A stretch of DNA of 64,000 bases. Source: Prostheceraeus crozeri. Lineage: Eukaryota > Platyhelminthes > Polycladida > Euryleptidae. A program made the translations under genes and the position numbers. Under the pieces are notes generated by a model that saw only the letters and a list, made by a program, of their open reading frames with translations, was not told where the DNA came from and made no database searches. Below, in pieces: positions 11,148-21,477 of the stretch (positions are counted from its first letter, which is position 1; each line of letters begins with the position of its first letter). The stretch is from NCBI GenBank assembly GCA_907163375.1, contig CAJQUW010007090.1, positions 405,638 to 469,637 on the forward strand, given 5' to 3'.

Positions 11148-13007
11148 TGTATATATTTTTTATTCGTAATTATTTGTTGGCATTAAAATTACTCGGGAGA
11201 GAAAACTGATATCTTTCGCATTATTGATTCTTTGAATTAGCATTTCTTACTCTATGAATGAAAACAAAGAAAATCTTATTTTAACCAAAAACTTTGATAA
11301 GGGTCCTATTGGATTTTCATGTGTTCTTCTTTGATCCTTTCTAGCAAGAGAGGGACCGGATAAAACTCGGCAGACGTGCGGATTCGCAGCAGCCATAAGG
11401 TGCGCATCGCTCTGTAAAAGTCCCATCTTCGACCTCGCTCCCGCCAGAATTCATCCTGTCTACCGCACTATAGTTGGTGTGAAGTGAATACCAAGATTTA
11501 ATTCTGGGTTTCCAAAGATAATTGTGATTTGCATAATTGTATCGCATTATTTCCAGATTCGCATTATCACGATAAGAACAAGTTTTCGATTCGCGTGATT
11601 CGTTGATGTGTGATTCACACAGCAGGAATGTGTGTATTTACATTGACCCCAACATGAAGTAATTTGCATAAGATCTTTCCTAACAAAATAATCTAATTTA
11701 CTTATTTTCACATTTTCTCAAGTAAAAGTATATCATTTTTCATTCTCGGCCCGGACGCGTTTCTGTTCGATTATACCAGACCCGCATAATGCCCGTTGCA
11801 CTTAGAAGTGTGATCACTCCTTAACCCAGAGATGGGTAATGTTCGCGGGTCAAGGGAAGCATTTTCAATAGGATTGTAATGGCAAATAAATCAAATACAT
11901 CGATGCGCATCTAGTCGTACATTAATGCAAACTTAACGATTCAATAATTATCGCAACAAAATTTATGCAGAGCAACAGCTAACAGAAATCTTATTACAGA
12001 TTTCATCTGTAGATAGCAGGCCAGACAGTTGCAAGACAGCTGATGAATGACAATCTCAATTCTACGCCAGAATCCTGAGAATGAATATTACAGAGATAAG
12101 ACATCTTTCAAGTGCAATTTGAAAGCAATGATTTCAAGAAGTATGTACATAGAACGTGGCCGGTTTCTGTGTTTACTAGTTGTCGTCGAACAACCTTATA
12201 TAAATAAGACGATTAATTTTGAACTGCAACTAGCACTGAGCACTCTGTTATCACATTATGAAGTTTGCTGAGCTCATGTAGAGAAACATTGTTACCGTTT
12301 TACCGATTGCCGATATCTGCTTAATTAATTACAACATGCGTTTTTAGAATACAAACAATAAAATAAGATCTAAGAAGTTTCAACTTTCTTAGATATTCAT
12401 AACTTATGTGATAAAGATTTCATCAAAAGTGTGTCAAAATCAATGAGTTCATGTTGGTATCGTTCTGCATAATGGGTGATGCTATAGTTACGGGTTATTA
12501 TTTTCTTAATATTCCCAAAACATATGTTTGAAAAATGTAAATGAAAAATGTGGATAAATTATATTGTGAAAATAAATAAATGGTGCAAACAGCCCTCATA
12601 AGGACAGATGGTACGTTCACAGTTATAAGACAGTCACAGCACCAACAGAGTCTCCAGATTCTTCCAGGACCACAAGCCGTGGTGATCACGTCCGCAGCAG
12701 TTCGATGATAGTTCGCACACAGAAGATAGGCTGCAACACCGTCAACGGCTCTCGCCGACAACTTCGCTTGGAGAGACCAGAATGCGTTAGCGGCCGTTGT
12801 TCATGCCGCGTTAAATACGTCTGTGAAGATTCGCTCACGGTCAGCTACCAATTGTTTGTTCATCCATTGTCTGATGACATGAGATGTCTACTGTCAGTCA
12901 TGTACCGTAGATAGCTGACAAGCTGGACTTTTGCATGACATTGGAACTTGAAATGCATTCCGCGGAAAAGTTATTGCTCTAACAATGGAATGGAGATTGC
13001 TCTCACC
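11148..13007. other. Non-coding stretch with GC-rich patch
   Basis: No gene is supported. At 12498-12914 the DNA is GC- and CpG-richer, and both strands are open over long runs (87 codons minus, 69 codons plus). The minus frame continues upstream across a single TGA. It could be the remnant of a coding sequence, but I cannot name a family. The stretch ends at the PLE target site. Confidence 0.3.
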
Positions 13008-13020
13008 AAAACAATAAAAC
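13008..13020. repeat. Left target-site duplication of the PLE array
   Basis: The 13-bp sequence aaaacaataaaac is repeated exactly at 24175-24187, immediately outside both ends of the four-copy Penelope-like array. Confidence 0.85.
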
Positions 13021-13096
13021 TGTCTGAATAAACCCTGTGTCATCATTAATTCAAGTTTGCGGAGCCAGGGTAACCAAAGGTCTTCGGTTGAGTAAA

Positions 13097-13153
13097 AACG
13101 TCATCTCATGCGTACGATGCATTTCGCTTGCCACCGGCAAGCATGGTCACGTT
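13097..13153 (-). ncRNA. Conserved three-way-junction fold in PLE UTR
   Basis: Each of the five UTR copies (13097-13153, 15795-15851, 18669-18725, 21371-21427, 24069-24125) can fold alike. The outer stem is AACGT/ACGTT, the central hairpin is GCTTGCC-GGT-GGCAAGC followed by GAAA, and a short hairpin TGC/GCA leads back to the outer stem. This is the layout of a hammerhead ribozyme with GAAA in the right place, but the CUGANGA core reads roughly GUGACCA and the cleavage triplet is not NUH. It may be a decayed or divergent ribozyme, or a structure with another role. Known PLE hammerheads are the basis for the comparison; activity is not implied. Confidence 0.35.
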
Positions 13154-13341
13154 CTGAATTGACAAATCATGTACAGACAAAATAAACGCTAGAAATTCCA
13201 TGCATGATCAATAATCAACAAAGGTCAAAAAGATAAGTGTCCGAAGACTCTATGAAATCGATCTGTACAAAGTTACTACTCATTTTAGTCAAAAGTAAAA
13301 TAAGGAAAAGTTAAAATGAAATGAAAGACAAAAATGAAAGT

Positions 13342-15744
13342 CTAAAGCACTCCATTCCAAGCCGTACCGATATTGAAGTCACATTTGTTAACGCTGTTGT
13401 ACTTCCTAGACCATAGTGATTCCTTGATGAGACGTCTACGATGAAACGGCTCCCGATCCAGCGTCTCGCAATGTTCCCAGTCGATTCCATGGCCGGTGTC
13501 AAGAACATGGGCGGCGACTTCTGAATGTGTAGCAACATTTCTCACGTTACGTCGATGTTCTTTCACACGTTCCTCCACCGTTCTCGAGCTCTCTCCCACA
13601 TATGACCATCCGCAGCAGTCATCAGTACAGTTGAGGCGATAAACCACTCCGAACTGTTTGGGCTGTGTAGGTCTCTTCTTAACCAGCATATTCCTCAAGG
13701 TGGATACTGGTTTGTAAAAGGTCTTTATACCAAGTTTCTTCAGAGTACCTGAAATATTCTCTGCAAGTCGAGGGATGTATGGAATAATACATACATCAGC
13801 CACACTATTACCACCATCTTCGTCCTGTACATGCATATCACTGGATGTTGGAAGCTCAAATACACGCCTACTCTCACTTGAACTAAATCCATTCATCCGA
13901 AAAATTCTTTCCAAGTTACGGAGCTCACTGTCAAGTAATTCCGGAGAACAAATCGACCTAGCTCTGTGGCACATCGTCCGGACGAGTCCCTTGAAAACAC
14001 TTGGATGATGACAAGACGAACGGTTTAGATATAAATTTGTGTGAGTTGGCTTTCTATACACTTGATAAACAAGCCCGCCTTCATTCTTCTGGATCAGGAT
14101 GTCAAGGAAAGGAAGAGTCGAATCCACCTCAAGCTCCACAACAAACTGAATAGAAGGCCGCAGAGCGTTCAAAAACTCCACAAAGTCATTCAGTTCTTCC
14201 AGAGACAGAGTCCAGTGTACGATGATGTCATCCACGTAGCGATACCATAATTTAGGGAAATGGCGATTATGGTTGAGCGCTGACTCCTTAGCCACTTTCT
14301 CGAAATGATGCATATAAATGTTAGCCAAACTGCAGCTCAGACTACTTCCCATGGCTATACCGTCCGTCTGTAAATATAGATGGTCGCCAAATTGAAAGTA
14401 TGAATGCTTCACACACATATACAATACACTGATGAACTCATCCACCGTCAAAGGACAAATCGCACCAAAAGCATCGTCATTTCTTATTATGTCGGAAACC
14501 ACCATCAATGATTCATCCAAAGGGACATTCGTAAATAAGGAGTTGATGTCCAAACTCAACAGTAAGCCATGATTCAAATCATCGATCGATCCCAACTTCT
14601 GTATCAAATCTGAGGAATCCTTGATATATGAAGGACCTTTAGTAGCGAAAGGACGCAAATATTCTGCCAACATCTTTGAGACCGGTGCCAAAAGCGATCC
14701 CAGTGTACTAATTATTAGACGAAGAGGATTGCCAGTCTTGTGCACCTTTGGCAGTCCGTATAAATGTGGTATTTGGTAATGTGTCGGACACCACTTCAAC
14801 ATAGTTGGTCTGGATATTCGTCCGCTTTCCACTGCAGATTTTAAAAAACCATGAAGTTCTCTTCTCCATTTCTGCGAAGGATCTGTCGACAACCGCAAAT
14901 AGGGACCTGTACAGATCAATTGCTGGAGTTTGTGATGATATTCTGTCTTGTTCATTATTACCACGGCATTACCCTTGTCAGCAGGCAGGATGATTATATC
15001 ATCATTACTTCTCAAGGTTTTGATTGCCAGAGATTCACCCCTCGATAGGTTCATCTTCCTGGGTGGCTTGGTCCTTCTGACGGCTGCAGATATTTCTGTT
15101 CGAGCCCAAGACTTCAAATCGTTAGGCTGCTTGTAGATCGCACTCTCCACACTCGCTATAATATCACTGACAGGAATATGCTTAGGAGTAACGGCGAAGT
15201 TCAAGCCCTTGCTTAAAAGGCTTGTCTCAAATTCATTGAGTTCGTAATCACTTAAATTGATCACAACATTTGATCCAGTGTCAGTCTCCACGGCTTCATC
15301 TTTTCCATAAAGATAGCGTAATCGACTTAAGCGTCTCTCCAGGTACTTAGAGTGGCCACATTCCGCTTGATTTCGACTCATAGACAGAAAATCCCGAATA
15401 CGTTCATTGTCCTGCGAATCGCACACCATATGCAATAGACATGCACGGCGCGTTTTTAACTCGATATGCAGTCGATCAAAGTTGCCTTTAAGACGTGACC
15501 TTTCCTTCTTGACCATCATATTGCCAACTTTAGATTGTAACTTTTTATCATGTCTGAACCGTCCAGGTAAAGAACACCAGAGAGACCGTGGAACCATTCC
15601 TTCAGTTGCACAACTTTGAAACAATTTCAAACGTGATTTAAGTTTTATTAATTCAATTTCCTCTTTGATAACTGTTCGGAAGATGAGAACACACCTGCTC
15701 CCGTAGGTGTCCGTCAAGTGTCTGAATAAACCCTGTGTCATCAT
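13342..15744 (-). CDS. PLE copy A: reverse transcriptase with GIY-YIG endonuclease
   Basis: An uninterrupted 800-codon frame, the only one of the four copies that is complete. The N-terminal half holds the conserved ADKG block (about residues 255-258) and LPKVHK (331-336). The RT core follows: motif A Asp399 (LSLDINSLF), motif B DGIAMGS (461-467) and catalytic YVDD (503-506). The C-terminal domain is GIY-YIG: GVVY (699-702), the Cys cluster C706/C710/C711, YVG (715-717), Arg721 and a likely catalytic Glu775 in LIKES. Such proteins copy their RNA at a nicked target in the nucleus. Residue 343 is Leu where the other three copies have the conserved Pro of the RPI motif, so activity may be lowered. 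The start is the Met-Met pair shared by all copies. Confidence 0.85.
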   Translation of the reverse strand: MMTQGLFRHLTDTYGSRCVLIFRTVIKEEIELIKLKSRLKLFQSCATEGMVPRSLWCSLPGRFRHDKKLQSKVGNMMVKKERSRLKGNFDRLHIELKTRRACLLHMVCDSQDNERIRDFLSMSRNQAECGHSKYLERRLSRLRYLYGKDEAVETDTGSNVVINLSDYELNEFETSLLSKGLNFAVTPKHIPVSDIIASVESAIYKQPNDLKSWARTEISAAVRRTKPPRKMNLSRGESLAIKTLRSNDDIIILPADKGNAVVIMNKTEYHHKLQQLICTGPYLRLSTDPSQKWRRELHGFLKSAVESGRISRPTMLKWCPTHYQIPHLYGLPKVHKTGNPLRLIISTLGSLLAPVSKMLAEYLRPFATKGPSYIKDSSDLIQKLGSIDDLNHGLLLSLDINSLFTNVPLDESLMVVSDIIRNDDAFGAICPLTVDEFISVLYMCVKHSYFQFGDHLYLQTDGIAMGSSLSCSLANIYMHHFEKVAKESALNHNRHFPKLWYRYVDDIIVHWTLSLEELNDFVEFLNALRPSIQFVVELEVDSTLPFLDILIQKNEGGLVYQVYRKPTHTNLYLNRSSCHHPSVFKGLVRTMCHRARSICSPELLDSELRNLERIFRMNGFSSSESRRVFELPTSSDMHVQDEDGGNSVADVCIIPYIPRLAENISGTLKKLGIKTFYKPVSTLRNMLVKKRPTQPKQFGVVYRLNCTDDCCGWSYVGESSRTVEERVKEHRRNVRNVATHSEVAAHVLDTGHGIDWEHCETLDREPFHRRRLIKESLWSRKYNSVNKCDFNIGTAWNGVL

Positions 15745-16039
15745 TAATTCAAGTTTGCGGAGCCAGGGTAACCAAAGGTCTTCGGTTGAGTAAAAACGTC
15801 ATCTCATGCGTACGATGCATTTCGCTTGCCACCGGCAAGCATGGTCACGTTCTGAATTGACAAATCATGTACAGACAAAATAAACGCTAGAAATTCCATG
15901 CATGATCAATAATCAACAAAGGTCAAAAAGATAAGTGTCCGAAGACTCTATGAAATCGATCTGTACAAAGTTACTACTCATTTTAGTCAAAAGTAAAATA
16001 AGGAAAAGTTAAAATGAAATGAAAGACAAAAATGAAAGT

Positions 16040-18443
16040 CTAAAGCACTCCATTCCAAGCCGTACCGATATTGAAGTCACATTTGTTAACGCTGTTGTAC
16101 TTCCTAGACCATAGTGATTCCTTGATGAGACGTCTACGATGAAACGGCTCCCGATCCAGCGTCTCGCAATGTTCCCAGTCGATTCCATGGCCGGTGTCAA
16201 GAACATGGGCGGCGACTTCTGAATGTGTAGCAACATTTCTCACGTTACGTCGATGTTCTTTCACACGTTCCTCCACCGTTCTCGAGCTCTCTCCCACATA
16301 TGACCATCCGCAGCAGTCATCAGTACAGTTGAGGCGATAAACCACTCCGAACTGTTTGGGCTGTGTAGGTCTCTTCTTAACCAGCATATTCCTCAAGGTG
16401 GATACTGGTTTGTAAAAGGTCTTTATACCAAGTTTCTTCAGAGTACCTGAAATATTCTCTGCAAGTCGAGGGATGTATGGAATAATACATACATCAGCCA
16501 CACTATTACCACCATCTTCGTCCTGTACATGCATATCACTGGATGTTGGAAGCTCAAATACACGCCTACTCTCACTTGAACTAAATCCATTCATCCGAAA
16601 AATTCTTTCCAAGTTACGGAGCTCACTGTCAAGTAATTCCGGAGAACAAATCGACCTAGCTCTGTGGCACATCGTCCGGACGAGTCCCTTGAAAACACTT
16701 GGATGATGACAAGACGAACGGTTTAGATATAAATTTGTGTGAGTTGGCTTTCTATACACTTGATAAACAAGCCCGCCTTCATTCTTCTGGATCAGGATGT
16801 CAAGGAAAGGAAGAGTCGAATCCACCTCAAGCTCCACAACAAACTGAATAGAAGGCCGCAGAGCGTTCAAAAACTCCACAAAGTCATTCAGTTCTTCCAG
16901 AGACAGAGTCCAGTGTACGATGATGTCATCCACGTAGCGATACCATAATTTAGGGAAATGGCGATTATGGTTGAGCGCTGACTCCTTAGCCACTTTCTCG
17001 AAATGATGCATATAAATGTTAGCCAAACTGCAGCTCAGACTACTTCCCATGGCTATACCGTCCGTCTGTAAATATAGATGGTCGCCAAATTGAAAGTATG
17101 AATGCTTCACACACATATACAATACACTGATGAACTCATCCACCGTCAAAGGACAAATCGCACCAAAAGCATCGTCATTTCTTATTATGTCGGAAACCAC
17201 CATCAATGATTCATCCAAAGGGACATTCGTAAAATAAGGAGTTGATGTCCAAACTCAACAGTAAGCCATGATTCAAATCATCGATCGATCCCAACTTCTG
17301 TATCAAATCTGAGGAATCCTTGATATATGAAGGACCTTTAGTAGCGAAAGGACGCAAATATTCTGCCAACATCTTTGAGACCGGTGCCAAAAGCGATCCC
17401 AGTGTACTAATTATTGGACGAAGAGGATTGCCAGTCTTGTGCACCTTTGGCAGTCCGTATAAATGTGGTATTTGGTAATGTGTCGGACACCACTTCAACA
17501 TAGTTGGTCTGGATATTCGTCCGCTTTCCACTGCAGATTTTAAAAAACCATGAAGTTCTCTTCTCCATTTCTGCGAAGGATCTGTCGACAACCGCAAATA
17601 GGGACCTGTACAGATCAATTGCTGGAGTTTGTGATGATATTCTGTCTTGTTCATTATTACCACGGCATTACCCTTGTCAGCAGGCAGGATGATTATATCA
17701 TCATTACTTCTCAAGGTTTTGATTGCCAGAGATTCACCCCTCGATAGGTTCATCTTCCTGGGTGGCTTGGTCCTTCTGACGGCTGCAGATATTTCTGTTC
17801 GAGCCCAAGACTTCAAATCGTTAGGCTGCTTGTAGATCGCACTCTCCACACTCGCTATAATATCACTGACAGGAATATGCTTAGGAGTAACGGCGAAGTT
17901 CAAGCCCTTGCTTAAAAGGCTTGTCTCAAATTCATTGAGTTCGTAATCACTTAAATTGATCACAACATTTGATCCAGTGTCAGTCTCCACGGCTTCATCT
18001 TTTCCATAAAGATAGCGTAATCGACTTAAGCGTCTCTCCAGGTACTTAGAGTGGCCACATTCCGCTTGATTTCGACTCATAGACAGAAAATCCCGAATAC
18101 GTTCATTGTCCTGCGAATCGCACACCATATGCAATAGACATGCACGGCGCGTTTTTAACTCGATATGCAGTCGATCAAAGTTGCCTTTAAGACGTGACCT
18201 TTCCTTCTTGACCATCATATTGCCAACTTTAGATTGTAACTTTTTATCATGTCTGAACCGTCCAGGTAAAGAACACCAGAGAGACCGTGGAACCATTCCT
18301 TCAGTTGCACAACTTTGAAACAATTTCAAACGTGATTTAAGTTTTATTAATTCAATTTCCTCTTTGATAACTGTTCGGAAGATGAGAACACACCTGCTCC
18401 CGTAGGTGTCCGTCAAGTGTCTGAATAAACCCTGTGTCATCAT
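16040..18443 (-). pseudogene. PLE copy B: frameshifted RT/GIY-YIG
   Basis: The same protein as copy A, split by one extra A in a homopolymer near 17232 (four A instead of three). The upstream part runs to motif A, whose last residues are lost. A downstream frame from 17218 carries motif B, YVDD and the complete GIY-YIG domain. It keeps Pro in RPI. It shares with copy A the variants HGF (before residue 301) and DDAFG (about residue 425), marking A and B as one sublineage. The lesion could be real or a consensus error in the assembly. Confidence 0.8.
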
Positions 18444-18453
18444 TAATTCAAGT

Positions 18454-18775
18454 GGTGAATGAATGAATGGAGTGCTTTAGACTTTCATTTTTGTCTTTCA
18501 TTTCATTTTAACTTTTCCTTATTTTACTTTTGACTAAAATGAGTAGTAACTTTGTACAGATCGATTTCATAGAGTCTTCGGACACTTATCTTTTTGACCT
18601 TTGTTGATTATTGATCATGCATGGAATTTCTAGCGTTTATTTTGTCTGTACATGATTTGTCAATTCAGAACGTGACCATGCTTGCCGGTGGCAAGCGAAA
18701 TGCATCGTACGCATGAGATGACGTTTTTACTCAACCGAAGACCTTTGGTTACCCTGGCTCCGCAAACTTGAATTA
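18454..18775 (+). repeat. Central junction and partial upstream PLE unit (pseudo-LTR)
   Basis: On the minus side copy B begins with only about ten bases of leader (acttgaatta before ATG). On the plus side, after ggtgaatgaatgaatgg, the last codons of a truncated unit (gtgctttag) and its whole 3' UTR precede copy C. This partial unit is the usual pseudo-LTR of Penelope-like elements. The GAAT tetramers at the join look like microhomology or untemplated repeats left when the two head-to-head halves were sealed. Confidence 0.7.
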
Positions 18776-21182
18776 ATGATGACACAGGGTTTATTCAGAC
18801 ACTTGACGGACACCTACGGGAGCAGGTGTGTTCTCATCTTCCGAACAGTTATCAAAGAGGAAATTGAATTAATAAAACTTAAATCACGTTTGAAATTGTT
18901 TCAAAGTTGTGCAACTGAAGGAATGGTTCCACGGTCTCTCTGGTGTTCTTTACCTGGACGGTTCAGACATGATAAAAAGTTACAATCTAAAGTTGGCAAT
19001 ATGATGGTCAAGAAGGAAAGGTCACGTCTTAAAGGCAACTTTGATCGACTGCATATCGAGTTAAAAACGCGCCGTGCATGTCTATTGCATATGGTGTGCG
19101 ATTCGCAGGACAATGAACGTATTCGGGATTTTCTGTCTATGAGTCGAAATCAAGCGGAATGTGGCCACTCTAAGTACCTGGAGAGACGCTTAAGTCGATT
19201 ACGCTATCTTTATGGAAAAGATGAAGCCGTGGAGACTGACACTGGATCAAATGTTGTGATCAATTTAAGTGATTACGAACTCAATGAATTTGAGACAAGC
19301 CTTTTAAGCAAGGGCTTGAACTTCGCCGTTACTCCTAAGCATATTCCTGTCAGTGATATTATAGCGAGTGTGGAGAGTGCGATCTACAAGCAGCCTAACG
19401 ATTTGAAGTCTTGGGCTCGAACAGAAATATCTGCAGCCGTCAGAAGGACCAAGCCACCCAGGAAGATGAACCTATCGAGGGGTGAATCTCTGGCAATCAA
19501 AACCTTGAGAAGTAATGATGATATAATCATCCTGCCTGCTGACAAGGGTAATGCCGTGGTAATAATGAACAAGACAGAATATCATCACAAACTCCAGCAA
19601 TTGATCTGTACAGGTCCCTATTTGCGGTTGTCGACAGATCCTTCGCAGAAATGGAGAAGAGAACTTCTTGGTTTTTTTTTAAAATCTGCAGTGGAAAGCG
19701 GACGAATATCCAGACCAACTATGTTGAAGTGGTGTCCGACACATTACCAAATACCACATTTATACGGACTGCCAAAGGTGCACAAGACTGGCAATCCTCT
19801 TCGTCCAATAATTAGTACACTGGGATCGCTTTTGGCACCGGTCTCAAAGATGTTGGCAGAATATTTGCGTCCTTTCGCTACTAAAGGTCCTTCATATATC
19901 AAGGATTCCTCAGATTTGATACAGAAGTTTGGGATCGATCGATGATTTGAATCATGGCTTACTGTTGAGTTTGGACATCAACTCCTTATTTACGAATGTC
20001 CCTTTGGATGAATCATTGATGGTGGTTTCCGACATAATAAGAAATGACGATCCTTTTGGTGCGATTTGTCCTTTGACGGTGGATGAGTTCATCAGTGTAT
20101 TGTATATGTGTGTGAAGCATTCATACTTTCAATTTGGCGACCATCTATATTTACAGACGGACGGTATAGCCATGGGAAGTAGTCTGAGCTGCAGTTTGGC
20201 TAACATTTATATGCATCATTTCGAGAAAGTGGCTAAGGAGTCAGCGCTCAACCATAATCGCCATTTCCCTAAATTATGGTATCGCTACGTGGATGACATC
20301 ATCGTACACTGGACTCTGTCTCTGGAAGAACTGAATGACTTTGTGGAGTTTTTGAACGCTCTGCGGCCTTCTATTCAGTTTGTTGTGGAGCTTGAGGTGG
20401 ATTCGACTCTTCCTTTCCTTGACATCCTGATCCAGAAGAATGAAGGCGGGCTTGTTTATCAAGTGTATAGAAAGCCAACTCACACAAATTTATATCTAAA
20501 CCGTTCGTCTTGTCATCATCCAAGTGTTTTCAAGGGACTCGTCCGGACGATGTGCCACAGAGCTAGGTCGATTTGTTCTCCGGAATTACTTGACAGTGAG
20601 CTCCGTAACTTGGAAAGAATTTTTCGGATGAATGGATTTAGTTCAAGTGAGAGTAGGCGTGTATTTGAGCTTCCAACATCCAGTGATATGCATGTACAGG
20701 ACGAAGATGGTGGTAATAGTGTGGCTGATGTATGTATTATTCCATACATCCCTCGACTTGCAGAGAATATTTCAGGTACTCTGAAGAAACTTGGTATAAA
20801 GACCTTTTACAAACCAGTATCCACCTTGAGGAATATGCTGGTTAAGAAGAGACCTACACAGCCCAAACAGTTCGGAGTGGTTTATCGCCTCAACTGTACT
20901 GATGACTGCTGCGGATGGTCATATGTGGGAGAGAGCTCGAGAACGGTGGAGGAACGTGTGAAAGAACATCGACGTAACGTGAGAAATGTTGCTACACATT
21001 CAGAAGTCGCCGCCCATGTTCTTGACACCGGCCATGGAATCGACTGGGAACATTGCGAGACGCTGGATCGGGAGCCGTTTCATCGTAGACGTCTCATCAA
21101 GGAATCACTATGGTCTAGGAAGTACAACAGCGTTAACAAATGTGACTTCAATATCGGTACGGCTTGGAATGGAGTGCTTTAG
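18776..21182 (+). pseudogene. PLE copy C: frameshifted RT/GIY-YIG
   Basis: Full-length relative of copy A on the plus strand, broken by one extra T near 19927-19929 (TTT instead of TT), between the RPI region and motif A. The first frame ends at 19945. The second resumes at 19929 and holds motif A, motif B, YVDD and a full GIY-YIG domain with the Glu of LIKES. It shares with copy D an in-frame T-run expansion (LGFFL in place of HGFL) and DDPFG, so C and D form their own sublineage. Confidence 0.8.
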
Positions 21183-21477
21183 ACTTTCATTTTTGTCTTT
21201 CATTTCATTTTAAACTTTTCCTTATTTTACTTTTGACTAAAATGAGTAGTAACTTTGTACAGATCGATTTCATAGAGTCTTCGGACACTTATCTTTTTGA
21301 CCTTTGTTGATTATTGATCATGCAAGAATTTCTAGCGTTTATTTTGTCTGTACATGATTTGTCAATTCAGAACGTGACCATGCTTGCCGGTGGCAAGCGA
21401 AATGCATCGTACGCATGAGATGACGTTTTTACTCAACCGAAGACCTTTGGTTACCCTGGCTCCGCAAACTTGAATTA

